NCBI GenBank assembly: GCA_024138025.1
Contig: JAMXBD010001583.1
Coordinates: forward strand, 124,001 to 188,000
Direction: 5' to 3'
Length of the DNA: 64,000 nt
Source of the DNA: Combretum micranthum
Lineage: Eukaryota > Streptophyta > Magnoliopsida > Myrtales > Combretaceae
Both the position numbers and the translations under genes were made by a program. Below the pieces are notes generated by a model. It was not told where the DNA came from and did no database searches. It saw only the letters and a program-made list of their open reading frames with translations. Shown piece after piece: positions 11,560 through 23,300 of this stretch (position 1 is its first letter; each line of letters begins with the position of its first letter).

Positions 11560-12802
11560 TTAGCCTCGACAGCCACGCATCTTTCTTTTCTTTTGTTGGC
11601 CCTCTTGAACTTTTTCCCAAGTGGGTAATGGCACACCTGAAGCTCTAGCAATAGCTGTCTCACCTTCATCGGCATACTCATTGAAGAAGGTAGACTCAAT
11701 GAAATATGTCTCATCATGCTCAAAAGGATTCTTCGTAGCAGGAATAAATATATCCTTCCCTTTCCAATGTCCTTTGATACATTGATGCATAGTCGATGGT
11801 ACTAAATTGTGATCGTGCAGCCACTTCCTACCTATCAAGAGATGATAGGACACAGGCGCATCAATCACATGGAAAGTAACGATACCACGAATAGGCCCAA
11901 TCTTAAGATCAACATTAACTCTTCCATCGTCTTCATTGTAGTATGACTAAAGCCATTAACTGAAATGGGTTGCTTCACCAAACGATGATAGTCAACCAGC
12001 AGCTTCCAATGTAGTCTTAGGCATGATGTTGAGAGAAGAACCAGCATCAATGAATGTCCTCTTAACTGGGTAGCCATTAAGTATGCCCTCCACATATAAT
12101 GGTCGATTGTGATTTGGACTATCTACACACATCTGCATCGGTAACAAGATTGCATTTTCATGCGCTCGAGCCATTCTTTTGACGGGCTGCGCTGTTACAC
12201 TCTGCATATTGTCCCTTAAAAATCTGCACAAGTGCAGTTGCTGCTGCAAGCTTTGCATTTTCATCAAAACCAAGTAGATCAAAGAAATTTCTAAAATTAG
12301 AAGTTTTCAAAAGTGCCGCAACAATGGGAGCACAATCATTTTCCTCAACTTCATGTTGTTTTCCTTTCGTGTTACTTGCCTTGGCAAGTGGTGCATCATT
12401 GGCCTCTACTGTGGCAGGATCATGAATAACGACATTGACAGCACCACACTCATTATTATGGGTTGGAAGTGAATTGTTCCTAACATCGTTATTTTCGATA
12501 ACAAGCTCTCCATTCTGCACTCTTTCATTGAAAATCCTCTTCAAAGTAAAACAATCCCTAGTAGGATGCCCCACAATTCTGTGGAACCTATAAAATTTAG
12601 GATCGTTCTTCTCCTCCTGAGTTGGTAAACGCTCTACCCTCGGGAGCTTGACATTTCCATCTCTTAACCATTGATCTAGTATAGCATGCACCTTTCCCAT
12701 TGAGCAAGGATATGTTAGCACTTCCTTTGTTCTCTCACGTCTAGACTTTTTAACTCGTTGTTTCTTCTCATCTTTGGGGTCCTCACTTTGAGTTACATTC
12801 AC
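11560..12802 (-). pseudogene. Zinc knuckle remnant and aspartic protease of the Tat-type element
   Basis: The segment 12,158-12,802 ends gag. FYRFHRIVGHPTRDCF looks like a CCHC knuckle in which the first cysteine has been lost. The retropepsin follows at 11,870-12,100, with YVEGILNGYPVKRTFIDAGS. The catalytic D[ST]G motif reads DAG, so activity is doubtful. The protease C-terminal part, SYHLLIGRKWLHDH, is at 11,800-11,868 in a different frame. Confidence 0.8.
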
Positions 12803-14097
12803 AAATGGTCATCTTTTGTTAAACTTCACATTTCCTCCTCTTTGTTGCGTGACAGAATTATTATTCCTTCATGCATTCTCAACTAAAGTGGAGAATGAGG
12901 CTAGAGAGAGATTTTCCAAATGTATTGCATACTCGATGAACATGCCTTAGATGCAAATTTTCACCAGTTCTCTTTTGTCATATATGTCTTGAATGTCTAG
13001 TGAACGCTCCCTAAAGCACTCAATATAATCCATCAAGTCTTTCTTAGGCTTCTGGCGAATCCGTTTCATATCAGTCAAGGTCACTCGTTCCTATGTGGAG
13101 AAGAACTTCTCTAGGAACATCTTGCACATAGTTTCCCATTAATTTGCTGATCCGGGGGGAAGGTTGACGTACTAGGTGTACACTTTCTCTGTGAGGGACT
13201 TAGAAAATTCTTTCAACTTCAAATCATCATCAAATCCATAAACCTCTATCGTTTCAATGAACTTCAACAAATGTTCCTTGGCACGTCCCTTCTTACCATT
13301 GAATAGCATGAATTTGGGACTCACATAGTCTTGAGGATATGACTTAGCAGCAATACATTGATTGTATAGGAGCTTGAGATCCAATACTCCCACATCAAAC
13401 TTAGCTTGTATTTCCCTCAGGTATATGTCTAGATCTTCTTTCGTAACGAAAGTAACTTTAGGAGTTGAAGTAGAGTGGAGTTGTATTTGGTTGAGCAACA
13501 GGTCCACCAATGAAAATCTGTGGTTTAGTCTGTGAGGATGAAGATCCTTCGGGTTGAACATGTACTGTAGGCTGAGAGGCTGAGGGGCCTTCAGGCTGAA
13601 TTTCTGTGTTCACTACCTGAGGTACAGGCAGTTGTGTAACTATAGGCTCCAACGGAGGGGCTTGCTTCCTAATTCCAATAGTGTCATGCTCAAAAGTAGG
13701 AAGAAGATCAACGGGTCGAGATGCTTGAAGAGCTTGTGAAGTTTAAGGAGCTTAAGGCGCTTGAGGTGCCTGGGAAGCGCATTGTTGCGCGACAATAGCA
13801 GGGGTTGATAAAGTCGTGCCTTGTTGCGCGGCAGCAATAGCAGCTATACCAGGTAGGTATTGAGCAAACATCGTCATGAATTGTTGAAATTATCCTGTGG
13901 ACTCTTGTATCAACTGGTTGACTTGTACAGTATTTTCTTGCACAACGCGCAAGATCGCAGCGTTGTCAAGTTGAGCACCAGCAGGTTAGTTAACATCTTC
14001 AAGTGCTAGCATGTCATGCTCAGTAACCTCAAGATTAGGATCAGTTTCTTGAGTCGCACCCTCAGTGAGATCGATGGGTCTCTTTCTTGGAGGTGCC
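12803..14097 (-). pseudogene. gag (capsid) region of the Tat-type element
   Basis: The 5' part of the polyprotein begins with a short basic stretch (MAPPRKRPIDLTEG). A glutamine- and proline-rich segment follows, then a retrotransposon gag block with FMLFNGKKGRAKEHLLKF near 13,300. A further piece at 12,880-13,130 includes SLDIQDIYDKRELV-type residues with stops between pieces. Similarity is to the Retrotrans_gag family. Several stops and frame changes split it. Confidence 0.75.
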
Positions 14098-14143
14098 ATC
14101 ACACAAGTGTTGATTTCCCTTTCCCTAGTTGGCTTGCCAAAAA

Positions 14144-14793
14144 TGTGTGGGTTTAATTCTAGATGCAACGGTCACGAGCGTGCCGCGTGACTATCGCGCT
14201 ACACGTGATCTAGGGAAACAACACGTGCAAGGATGATCAGGAAAGAATCGTGTAGGGAGAAGGAATAGGCAGTCTCAATAGGCTTTAACACACGTGTGAC
14301 AGGTGAGGGAGCTAAAGAGCATCAATCTCACTAAGTACTACGAATTTGTGTATGTTCTTGAGTAAATCAAGTGTTTGATTCACCAGGGCGGAAATCCGAT
14401 AGCACGACAGCATTTGTCCAAGATTTCACCCATCCAAATGAGGTAAGGACTAAGGGTATTTATAGAGAATCTAGCTGTTGATATCGTCCGTCAGGTGAGA
14501 CAGACGACCAATGGCTAAGATGAGCCTCTCTCATTGTGGATATGAATGTGGGCTCCCTTATGGACCCAGACCATTGAGGCCTTTATTGTAATGTGTGTGA
14601 GCCAATTTGAGAAAGATTGGAATTGGGCAAGCCAATTCCAACGGGCCCTACTCCAAGCCTACCATGCCAAAACTCCCATGATCATCCCAATAAGTCAGGT
14701 CCAACTCTCTAAGCCCTGTCACATTAGCCCATAGAGTCAAACCCATATGAGAATTAGGCTCAAGGCCTTTATAACAAGATCTGTACATCTACA
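14144..14793 (-). repeat. Probable 5' LTR of the Tat-type element (right boundary tentative)
   Basis: Seen on the minus strand, the LTR would end in CCACACA at 14,144, directly followed by TTTTTGGCAAGCCAAC, which sits where a primer-binding site is expected. A TATA box lies at 14,454-14,464. The far end is placed at TCTACA (14,793) only because it gives TG...CA ends. A second copy to confirm both ends was not found to the left. Confidence 0.5.
14454..14464 (-). promoter_or_regulatory. TATA box in the Tat-type LTR
   Basis: Minus strand reads TATAAATACCC. It lies about 355 bp upstream of the gag start and is the likely promoter core of the element. Confidence 0.55.
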
Positions 14794-15297
14794 GCTTCTT
14801 AACCATTTCTAAATGCCATTTCCTAATGTCAAGAATAAGCGACATTGGCAATCTCTCTAGTGTAAAATAAAATGACTTTTGAAAGTTAGGATCCTATAAA
14901 AATGAGATAAACAAGCTTCCTAAATAGGAAAAGAGAATCATAATCTAAATCGTAAATTGAAATGATTTCACTTAGGAAAGAATCTAAATGTCTCATAAAA
15001 ATTTAAATATTGCTTATCAATGCTAGTAAATGAAATGTAAGTGAATACTCTATATTATAAATATATATATATATATATATCTGTTCATGTTGGCTAAATA
15101 AACTATTGCAAAAATATTGAGTGGTACTTACATACGTTGATTAGTACAAAATAATTGTTATCACTGCCTAATGTGCTTACATTTTTTAATTAAATTACAA
15201 AAAGCTGATACTCTAACTAAAACAATAAGAAAAGTTCATGCTTCTTTTCTAAAAAGGATATAAAAATTCAAGCTCCATGGATAAATCATTTTTAAGG
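14794..15297. other. AT-rich spacer with (AT)n microsatellite
   Basis: No gene. It holds a short AT dinucleotide run at about 15,058-15,080. Confidence 0.5.
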
Positions 15298-15540
15298 TTC
15301 AGAAGTGCCTTAGCAAAGCACGTCCTAGCATGGCGGCGATGTGAAGTGGACTTTCATCGAAGCAAACGACTGAAGGTCGGTGGAGGATGAGCCTATCTTC
15401 TCAAATGAACTTATTCAATGAGTCGACACAACCAATCGCCTAAGCTTCATTGAGCCTTTTCTCCCTAAGAATCATCCTTTGTCTTCTTTCCATGGATAAC
15501 GAAGTAAAGGAAGCGGATTGTTGAGGCATGCTCGTAAACT
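15298..15540 (-). pseudogene. Ankyrin gene exon-1 fragment (copy C)
   Basis: It aligns by eye with exon 1 of ankyrin copy A (31,715-31,945). Shared blocks include AGTGCCTTAGCAAAGC, AGCATGGCGGCGATGTGAAG and GGTCGGTGGAGGATGAG in plus orientation. On the minus strand these encode a leucine-rich ankyrin start and an HIAAMLGH-like repeat. The 5' end of the exon and all other exons are missing, and small indels break the frame. It is a third partial paralogue in the window. Confidence 0.75.
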
Positions 15541-15954
15541 TTATGGTATAACCAAAATATCATAATGCTAGAATAATGGCAAACAATAACAATTTAGTGT
15601 CATATATTTAGATTATGAAAAATTAGTATGTATATTTTCAATGTATGTGCGATTTAGTCTCAATGTTATGTAATAATTTGATGAATGTTTATTTTGATTA
15701 CGAGATAATAATAGACTTAGTGCATGTACCATCAAATTTTATAAATTTTGTTCTACATTTTTAGATTTTGACAAATTGTAGCAAAAAAGTTAAAGTGTAA
15801 GCATTTGATCTACTATCATCCCATCATCAAGATAAACGTCCATCAAATTATTATTCAATAGTGACATTGAATTGAATGAACTTTGAATTTCTAAACACTA
15901 ATTTGCTAAAATATGATGATATTGCACTAAATTGGGAAAAAATTAAAAGTACAG
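15541..15954. other. AT-rich spacer, nothing recognised
   Basis: No open frame or repeat could be supported. Confidence 0.4.
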
Positions 15955-16230
15955 ACACTATTATGCCCATAATGCTCATAACTTATCCTAAAAGCTTATT
16001 TAGGAACATCTTTTGCTCATACATTTAGTTGGTGATGTATTGATTGCAAATGAATTTTTGGAAACATTTAAGCACCTTTTAACTAGTTAGATAAGTCATC
16101 AATTCAAAAAAGCAGGTATTTATTCGTTATGATTATTCTATTCAACTCATTATAATCTATACATAGTCTTAATACTACCTCTTTTCTATGAAAAGAGTAT
16201 ATGGGCTTCCCATGTATTATAGAAATAGTG
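15955..16230 (-). pseudogene. Short relic of a Ty3/gypsy reverse transcriptase
   Basis: One minus-strand frame reads GKPIYSFHRKE, LRLCIDYNELNR, NKYLLF, IDDLSN, LKGA, MFPKIHLQSIHHQL and AFRISYEHYGH, interrupted by five stops but without a frame change. It corresponds to the N-terminal palm of chromovirus-type gypsy RT (LCIDYRELN, IDDL, KIDLRSGYHQ blocks). The rest of the element is not visible. It is older and of another lineage than the Tat-type element to its left. Confidence 0.75.
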
Positions 16231-17037
16231 GCTATACATGTAATTACTTTTATACCAAATTCAAAATCCCTCACTCGTAGAAAGGATCTTATCAGTATTA
16301 CACACTATATATTATGTATGTAAATATCAATCAAATTTTAACATATATAAGCATGCAAATCATCGGTGGTAATTGCTATGGAAATATCCAATTTTATTAA
16401 TATGTTTTAAAATTTAATTACTATATACATGCCATCTATCAATATATGTGACGTATAATATCTAATAAATCTTTTTTTTTTTTCCTTCACAATACATTCA
16501 GAAACCCGCAAACAATCAGATTTTCCTCTAATTTTTCAGTTTGATTGTTCCCTATAGTCATTAATGCCACTACTAGATCCATATGTAGCTCTTTTTCCTG
16601 TAGTTCCACTTCCGCTAGTCTGAAAGGTCTCTACATTTCCAATGCCATAGCTGAAACTGAAAGGATTCTCTCGTAAGAGAATCTCCATCACTAATGATCC
16701 TATTTAAACTCTCTGTATGCCACATCAACGTTTAATTCATTTTAATAAATTTTTAATTTTATCTTTAAGCATCCTAAAAAATAATCCTTGACATTCATTT
16801 ATGTTATTGAAGGGATCCACGTTTATACATTAACATCCTATGAAAATTAAAGAAAATAATAATAATAAAGTGTCAGCTTTATGGGATCGTTGAGGACCCC
16901 ATTTTTTGTTAAGCACCTCCGTTGAATGCTAAAGGACCTCAATTCTGGTCCTTGGCCCTAGAAATTAACAAGAAGAACTGGCTTTAGTGATGCTCTAATA
17001 TATTAAAGTACACCAGTAGCTGATTGCATTATACTTT
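16231..17037. other. AT-rich spacer, nothing recognised
   Basis: No coding similarity or clear repeat. Confidence 0.4.
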
Positions 17038-17250
17038 AAGGCTTTGTTGGTATGATGGAATAAATTAGGAATGAAAGATTGTGGAAGAAAAAAAAAATAA
17101 ACAGAATGAATTATTAGTGAAAATGTGAATTACATCCATTATCCATTTTCCTTCCTCTCATCTTTCCTTTTAAAAAACAAACTAATCTCTTCCATTTCAT
17201 CCTCTCCCCAATCATCCCTTCCTAATTCTCTTATACCAAACACACAACTT
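17038..17250. mobile_element. MITE with imperfect terminal inverted repeats
   Basis: The left end reads GGCTTTGTTGGTATGATGGA, then AATTAGGAATG. The right end, reverse-complemented, reads GTGTGTTTGGTATAAGAG, then AATTAGGAAGGGATG. It is about 210 bp and non-coding. Target duplication not resolved. Confidence 0.55.
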
Positions 17251-19079
17251 GGAGCTCATTCATTCCCAGAATAGCATCGAATTCCTACATCCTGAAAATT
17301 GTAAAATATCAGCAGGAATTCAGCTTGGTTTAACAAATGACATTAATTTACACTCGTAGGAGTTTCAACGAACTAAACCTAGTCCAAGCTAAATTATGAT
17401 TAAGAAGTCGTAATTTTTCTTTCAAATTCCATTAGATCTCCCATGTGTATTGTGACTCACAAAATTTGTGCTCTACCCCAAAGTTGTGCTCTTCCTTGTA
17501 ATTTTTGCATTCTTATAATTTGATTTCTTTCCCCCAGAATTTTCTGTTTGTTTCTTGTTCCCATTTTTTATGCTTTTCTCTTGTGATTTTTTTTCTTTCA
17601 TTTTTTCTTTTCTTTATTCAATTTTTTATTTATTTTAACTGAGATAATACTCTTAGCTAAAAAATAATGGGAAAAAATGAGTGTCTGCAATGGTCAACCA
17701 TATACCATCTACAATTAAAATATAAATATATATATACCACCCACAGTCACTTTTCAGTACATTGTTAGCCTAAAGAGAGTGACCTCGCCTTATAGCCGGT
17801 TTAACGTTTAAGGGATTTTACGATTTCAATAGAGGCCGACGCACTATAATTAGATTATAATTAGGTCATTCAAGGAGCAATGCCCAATAAATCATGCCCC
17901 GTTGATGCATTCACCCATAAGAAGACATTGGGCATAAACTCCTACCAAAGCCCATCCCCACTTTACTGCCATGTAGTACAACTTCGTGAATCCACTAAAC
18001 TGAGCGCATGATTTTGTTTAGTGTGGGTGCAAAAAGTATACTGTGTACACTTGAGTAAATCCAATGTGGTTAGACCCGAATTGGCCCGACCGGTTCGATT
18101 TGAACTGGCCACAAAGGCGGGCCGGTTCACTCAATTCACCCAGATTTTCATTGAACAGATTGATCCACATTGACCTAATCAGCTTGGGTGGTGGAACTGG
18201 TAGACCTAGATAGTTAGATCGGGTTGAACTAGGCTACCCAGACCAGTTGACCTAGACCGAAAGAAAAAAACAAAATAAAAAAAAAAAACAAAAAAGAACT
18301 AGAAATTTAAATATGTATTCAAACTATATTATGAATTTATAAAATATAATCATTGTATATTGTTTTTTTAATAATTAATTGATAATTTTGATCTAAATAT
18401 AGATTTAATTGAGTGATATCATATATATTTTTCTATTATCATTAAATTATTCCTTTATTACTTTTTTGTGATACCTCGACTCTTGACCCCCTAGCATATC
18501 TAGGTTAATTTTCGGTTCAGTTCTAGCAACATTGGTAAAACTATGTCGATTAAGTAAAAGAGATTCAGGTGGTTGTGAAAACTAAAAACTCTATATGTGA
18601 ATTGAAAATAAATTTATGAAACTATAAAAATTGATCTACTTTGATCCAAGCCTAAGCCCAAGCCCATTATAACTCTAAGATTATAAAATACGAATTAGGT
18701 GGAATTTTTAGAATATTTTAGGTGGAGTTCTAGAATATGTTAGTTTAGATATTTTTATATAATGTTTTAGAGAGTAGTTGTGATGTTGTAGTTTAATTCT
18801 TCTAGACAATAATTTGTAACTGTTTGATTAATTTAATCTCCTCTATCTATTGAGGAGAAGAAGGCCTGTAAATAGGTAATACCTCCTCATTTGTAACTAA
18901 GTTAGAAAAACTAAGAAATATACATATACTTTTCTATTTGCAAACATATTTTATTCTATTTTATCAATTTCTATAAATCACTTTCTATTTCGGCACTTTC
19001 TCTTATCTAATATCATCCTAACATTTCTAATCTATATCAATCAAATATCTTAAAAAACAAAAAGTGCATATTTTATTTA
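17251..19079. other. AT-rich spacer downstream of ankyrin copy A
   Basis: No gene is seen. The stretch 18,060-18,260 is relatively GC-rich, with repeated GGTTCG/GACC motifs, and resembles a high-copy repeat, but boundaries could not be set. Confidence 0.35.
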
Positions 19080-19255
19080 TCGTATCAAGTCGTTACAAAA
19101 AGTAAAGAAATAATAAAAAGATCCTAGTCGTATGGTTGGGGGAGGGATAAATCACATTTTATTTGGAAGAATATGCTCATCTCCACTTTTATGCATGTAC
19201 CCTGAGAGCTTTTTCCATAACATTTTAAGTTTCTTCATATTTCCGGGGACCATCA

Positions 19256-19678
19256 TCAACAACCTAACCATATGAACCAAAACAGCAAATCCAATAACCC
19301 CAGCCAGACGAGCATTGCATCACGGAGGATTTTAGTAATACGTCTCATGTCCTTGCTTCGTCGTAGATACAAAATGGCCTTCATGGACTCCAAATATGTT
19401 AGAGCCAAGAATATAGCTACCCACATTGCAGCCATTAGTACCCATACAAACACTTTCTTCCTTGTGGATAATTGGCTGCCATAATGGATGTGCCCGTGGA
19501 ATATACTATTCCATCTACCTTATAGTCTTGGTCCTAAGTGCCTCCTGGAGGACTTAAAGCTGCTTGATAAGCCATGGCCGCTAATACTGTGGCAGCTACC
19601 ATTAACGAGTCACGCTTTTTCTTCAACCATTTCTGGAGATCTGCTGGAGCAGCGATCAATGTTAGGAGGCACCTTTAA
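19256..19678 (-). pseudogene. Ankyrin copy A, PGG-domain part of last exon
   Basis: The minus strand reads LQKWLKKKRDSLMVAATVLA, then QAALSPPGGT, then a TAG stop where the family has tryptophan, then DQDYKVDGIVYSTGTSIMAA. A deletion against copy B and a frame change follow, then KVFVWVLMAAMWVAIFLALTY and a final hydrophobic run to 19,256. This is the PGG domain (PF13962) with its first and last membrane segments; the second is deleted. The 3' flank from 19,080 also matches the flank of copy B. Confidence 0.85.
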
Positions 19679-19744
19679 GGCTTGTTTAGATAGTCATTCT
19701 AGTGTCATTTCGGCATCGTTTTAGTGCCAAACAGATGTTGAACC

Positions 19745-20221
19745 TGTTGGGTTTGGGTCCAACTTATATGAGCCCATAATATAAAAAATAGATAAATAAA
19801 TAAATAAAACCGTAGATATATAAAGAGTCTTTTTTCATTGTTGTCTTAGGGTAAAGAAAAGAGAAGAGAGAAAAAACACAATATACACAATCCTAAGTCT
19901 AGAAAGAGATCTAGAGAGAGGATTTGTTGTGAATCCACCAGGTTGTGTTGTGATTGAGAGAGCCACTAGTACAAACTAGTGAAGATTGTGTTTGTATTCC
20001 ATTATTATGTTAGTGGAGTTATTTTTGTGCAGCGGCGGTCCCGTGGTTTTTCTCCACATTGAGGTTTTCCATATTAAATCTTGATGTTTATTGTCTATTT
20101 GATTTCATTGTATTTGTTAATCAATTAGGCAAGAAGAAAAAGAGTGATCTTTTCTTAACAAAGTGGTAAAGGAGCGATTTTTCCTTGAACAAAGTGGTAA
20201 ATGAGCGATCTTTTCCCAACA
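19745..20221 (+). repeat. Copia 5' LTR
   Basis: TGTTGGG...CCAACA, 477 bp. It contains the TATA-like ATATATAAAG near 19,816 and three short direct repeats of AAAGTGGTAAA/GAGCGATCTTTTC at the 3' end. The same order is found in the split 3' LTR. Confidence 0.9.
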
Positions 20222-20300
20222 AAGTGGTATCAGAATGTCTAGGTTTCAAAAAGAAATTAGGTTTTTTGCTGCACAGGATTAAGGTTTCTTAATTTTAGAA

Positions 20301-23300
20301 ATGGCTGAATCTTCAGCTACGATAATCAAACTAAATTTATCTAACTATTCAATTTGGAAATCTATGATGGAAGATCTTTTGTATTGTAAAGATCTTTATT
20401 TGCCATTACGGGGTGATACTGCAAAACCCCAGGATAAATCCGCTGCAGAATGGGCAATATTACATAGGAAAACTGTTGGTCATATCCAACAGTGGGTTAA
20501 TCAGAGTGTGTATCATCATGTGGCTCAGGAGACTAGGGATGATGTCCTGTGGAAAAAGTTAGAATCCATGTATGAAAGGCAAACTGCCTTGAACAAAACT
20601 TCTTTGATTAGAAGAGTTGTTAATGTGAAATACAGGGAGGGTTCTAATACGACTGAGCACTTGAATGATTTTGAAGGGCTTGTAAATTAACTGACAGCAA
20701 TGAAGCTTATGCTAGAGGATGAGATCCAAGCACTCCTGTTGCTGAGTTCCTTATCGGAAAGTTGGAAGAACCTAATAGTATCAGTGAATAATTCTGCTCC
20801 AGATGGGACCTTGACACTTGCCATGGTCAATGACGGTTTGATCAATGAAGAGGCTAAAAGGAAGGACCTGGGTATTGGTTCAGACTCAATGGCACTTGTT
20901 GCTGATAAATCTGAAAGGAGAGGTAGAAGCAATCATAGAGGTGCCAAATGTGACAGATCTGACAAGTCCAAGAGAAGATCTAAGTCAAGGGGTAAGAAAA
21001 ACCTTAAATGTTTTTATTGTGACAAGCCAGGGCATTTCAAGAAAGATTACAGGCTGTGGAAGAAAAAGCAAGGAAAGGATGAGAGAGATGACTCGGATGA
21101 GGATACCACTGCTGTAGCAGCAGATGCTGAGGTTGTGGTTACATGGGATGAAGGTTGTATTAGTTTTGCAGGTCATGACAGTGACTGGGTTGTAGATTCT
21201 AGTGCCTCCTTCCATGTGACAGCACATGGTGAGTTTTTCTCATCCTATATTGCCGGTGATTATGGCAATATTAGGATGGGAAATAATGAAACTTCAAAGA
21301 TTATTGGCATTGGAAATTTTGCATTGCAAACTAATACAGGTTGTAGACTCATTCTCAAGGATGTGAGACATGTACCAGACATCCGCCTGAATCTAATCTC
21401 TGCAGGAAAGTTAGATGATGAAGGCTACCACAATCAGTTTGGTGATGGGAAATGGAAGCTCACTAAAGGCTCCTTGATTGTAGCCAAGGAAAGGAAATGT
21501 AATACCCTTTACTTAATGCCTACAAAGTTAAGTAAAGGAGATCTGAATTTGACAGATGATGCTATTGTGGAGCTATGGCACAAACGGCTAGGTCACATGA
21601 GTGAAAAGGGCCTCCAGATGCTTGTGAAGAGGCAACTTTTACCTGATTTCAAAGGTACTCCATTAAAACCTTGCACTAACTGTCTTGCTGGTAAGCAACA
21701 TAGAGTTGCATTTCAAAGAAATCCACCTAGTAGGAGATCTTATATACTAGATTTGGTTCACACTTATGTGTGTTATATGAAGGATTTGACTATAGGTGGT
21801 GCCATGTATTTTGTTACATTCATTAATGATTGCTCTAGGAAGCTTTGGACTTATGCCTTGAAGTCCAAAGATCATATGTTGTCTATTTTTGAACAATTTC
21901 ATTCTAAAGTAGAGGGGGAAACTAGCAAGAAGCTAATTTGTGTCAGGGTTGATAATGGTGGAGAGTACAGAGGGCCATTTGAACAATATTGTACAGATCA
22001 TGGGATAAAACTAGAGAAGACAGTTCCCAAGACCCCACAACAGAATGGTGTTATAGAGAGGATGAATCGCACCATCACTGAGAGAGTAAAGTGCATGTTA
22101 TCTCATGCCAAGCTACCTAAGTCATTCTAGGGCGAGGCCACGAAGATAGCTGTAGATGTGATAAATATATCTCCCTCATATGCTCTGGATGGAGATATAC
22201 CGGAGAAGGTATGGATGGGTAAGGACATTTCATATAATCATTTACGTATCTTTGGTTGCAGGACCTTTGAGCATATACCAAAGGATGAGAGGGAAAAGCT
22301 TGATGCTAACTCCAAGCAGTGCATTTTTCTTGAGTATGCACATGATGAGTATAGGTATAGGTTGTGGGATCCTGTTGATAGGAAGGTCATCAGAAGCAGA
22401 GATGTAGTCTTTCTAGAAGACCAGATAGTTGAAGACATCAAGAAGGCTGATGCGTCATCATCCTCAGGCCAGATTCCCACAAATGTAGATCCTGCACCTT
22501 TGACAGATAAAACAGATGAGAGGACTGTAGAAGACACAGTAGAAGAGATCCAGAAGCCTCAGCAGCAGGTTGAGTTGAGGAGATCTTTAAGAGACAGAAG
22601 ACCATCTGTCAGGTATGGTTCAGGTGAGTATGTGATGCTCATTGATGGGGGAGAGCCTGAAGTTATGAGGAAGCAATGACTCATAACAAGAAGAAAGAAT
22701 GGTTAAAGCCATGCAAGAGGAATCATCAGTTTCTTGCAAGAACAAGATTTATGAGTTAGTTCAGTTGCCTAAGGGTAAGAGACCCCTGACTAAGAAATGG
22801 GTTTATAGACTGAAAATAGATGAGAACAGCTCACAGCTGAGGTACAAGGCAAGATTGGTTGTGAAAAGGTTCGGTTAGAAGAAGGGGGTTGATTTTGAAG
22901 AGATATTCTCACATGTGGTGAAGATGTCATCCATCAGAGTAGTGCTCAGTATTGCAGCTAGTTTGGATCTAGAGATAGAGCAGATGGATGTGAAGATAGT
23001 ATTCCTTCATGGTGATTTGGAGGAGGAGATCTACATGGAGCAGCCTAAGGGTTTCAAGATCAAGGGAAAGGAGAATCTTGTATGCAAGTTGAATAAAAGT
23101 TTGTATGAGCTGAAACAAGCTCCAAGGCAGTGATACAAGAAGTTTCACTCCTTTATGCTTGATCAGGGCTACACTAGGACTGCCACAGATCATTGTTTCT
23201 TTATCAAATAGTTTTCTAGTGGTGAGTTCATCATACTTTTGATTTATATTGATGGTACATTGATCATTGGCAGAGATGCCAAGAAAATCAGAGATTTGAA

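Larger units (their letters stand above)
7826..14097 (-). pseudogene. Ty3/gypsy gag-pol polyprotein, Tat-type, degenerate
   Basis: Reading on the minus strand, the order is gag, protease, reverse transcriptase, RNase H, a second archaeal-type RNase H, then integrase. Integrase after reverse transcriptase is the Ty3/gypsy order, and the extra RNase H is the hallmark of the plant Tat (Ogre/Retand/Grande) lineage. The likely gag start is the ATG whose complement is at 14,097-14,099. The reading frame is broken repeatedly by stops and frame changes, for example near 8,690, 9,230, 9,360, 9,550, 11,560 and 13,640-13,840, so no full polyprotein can be made. The element lies between a right-hand LTR (14,144 onward) and the PMD pseudogene. 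No matching left LTR was found in 1-4,560. Domain entries follow separately. Confidence 0.9.
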
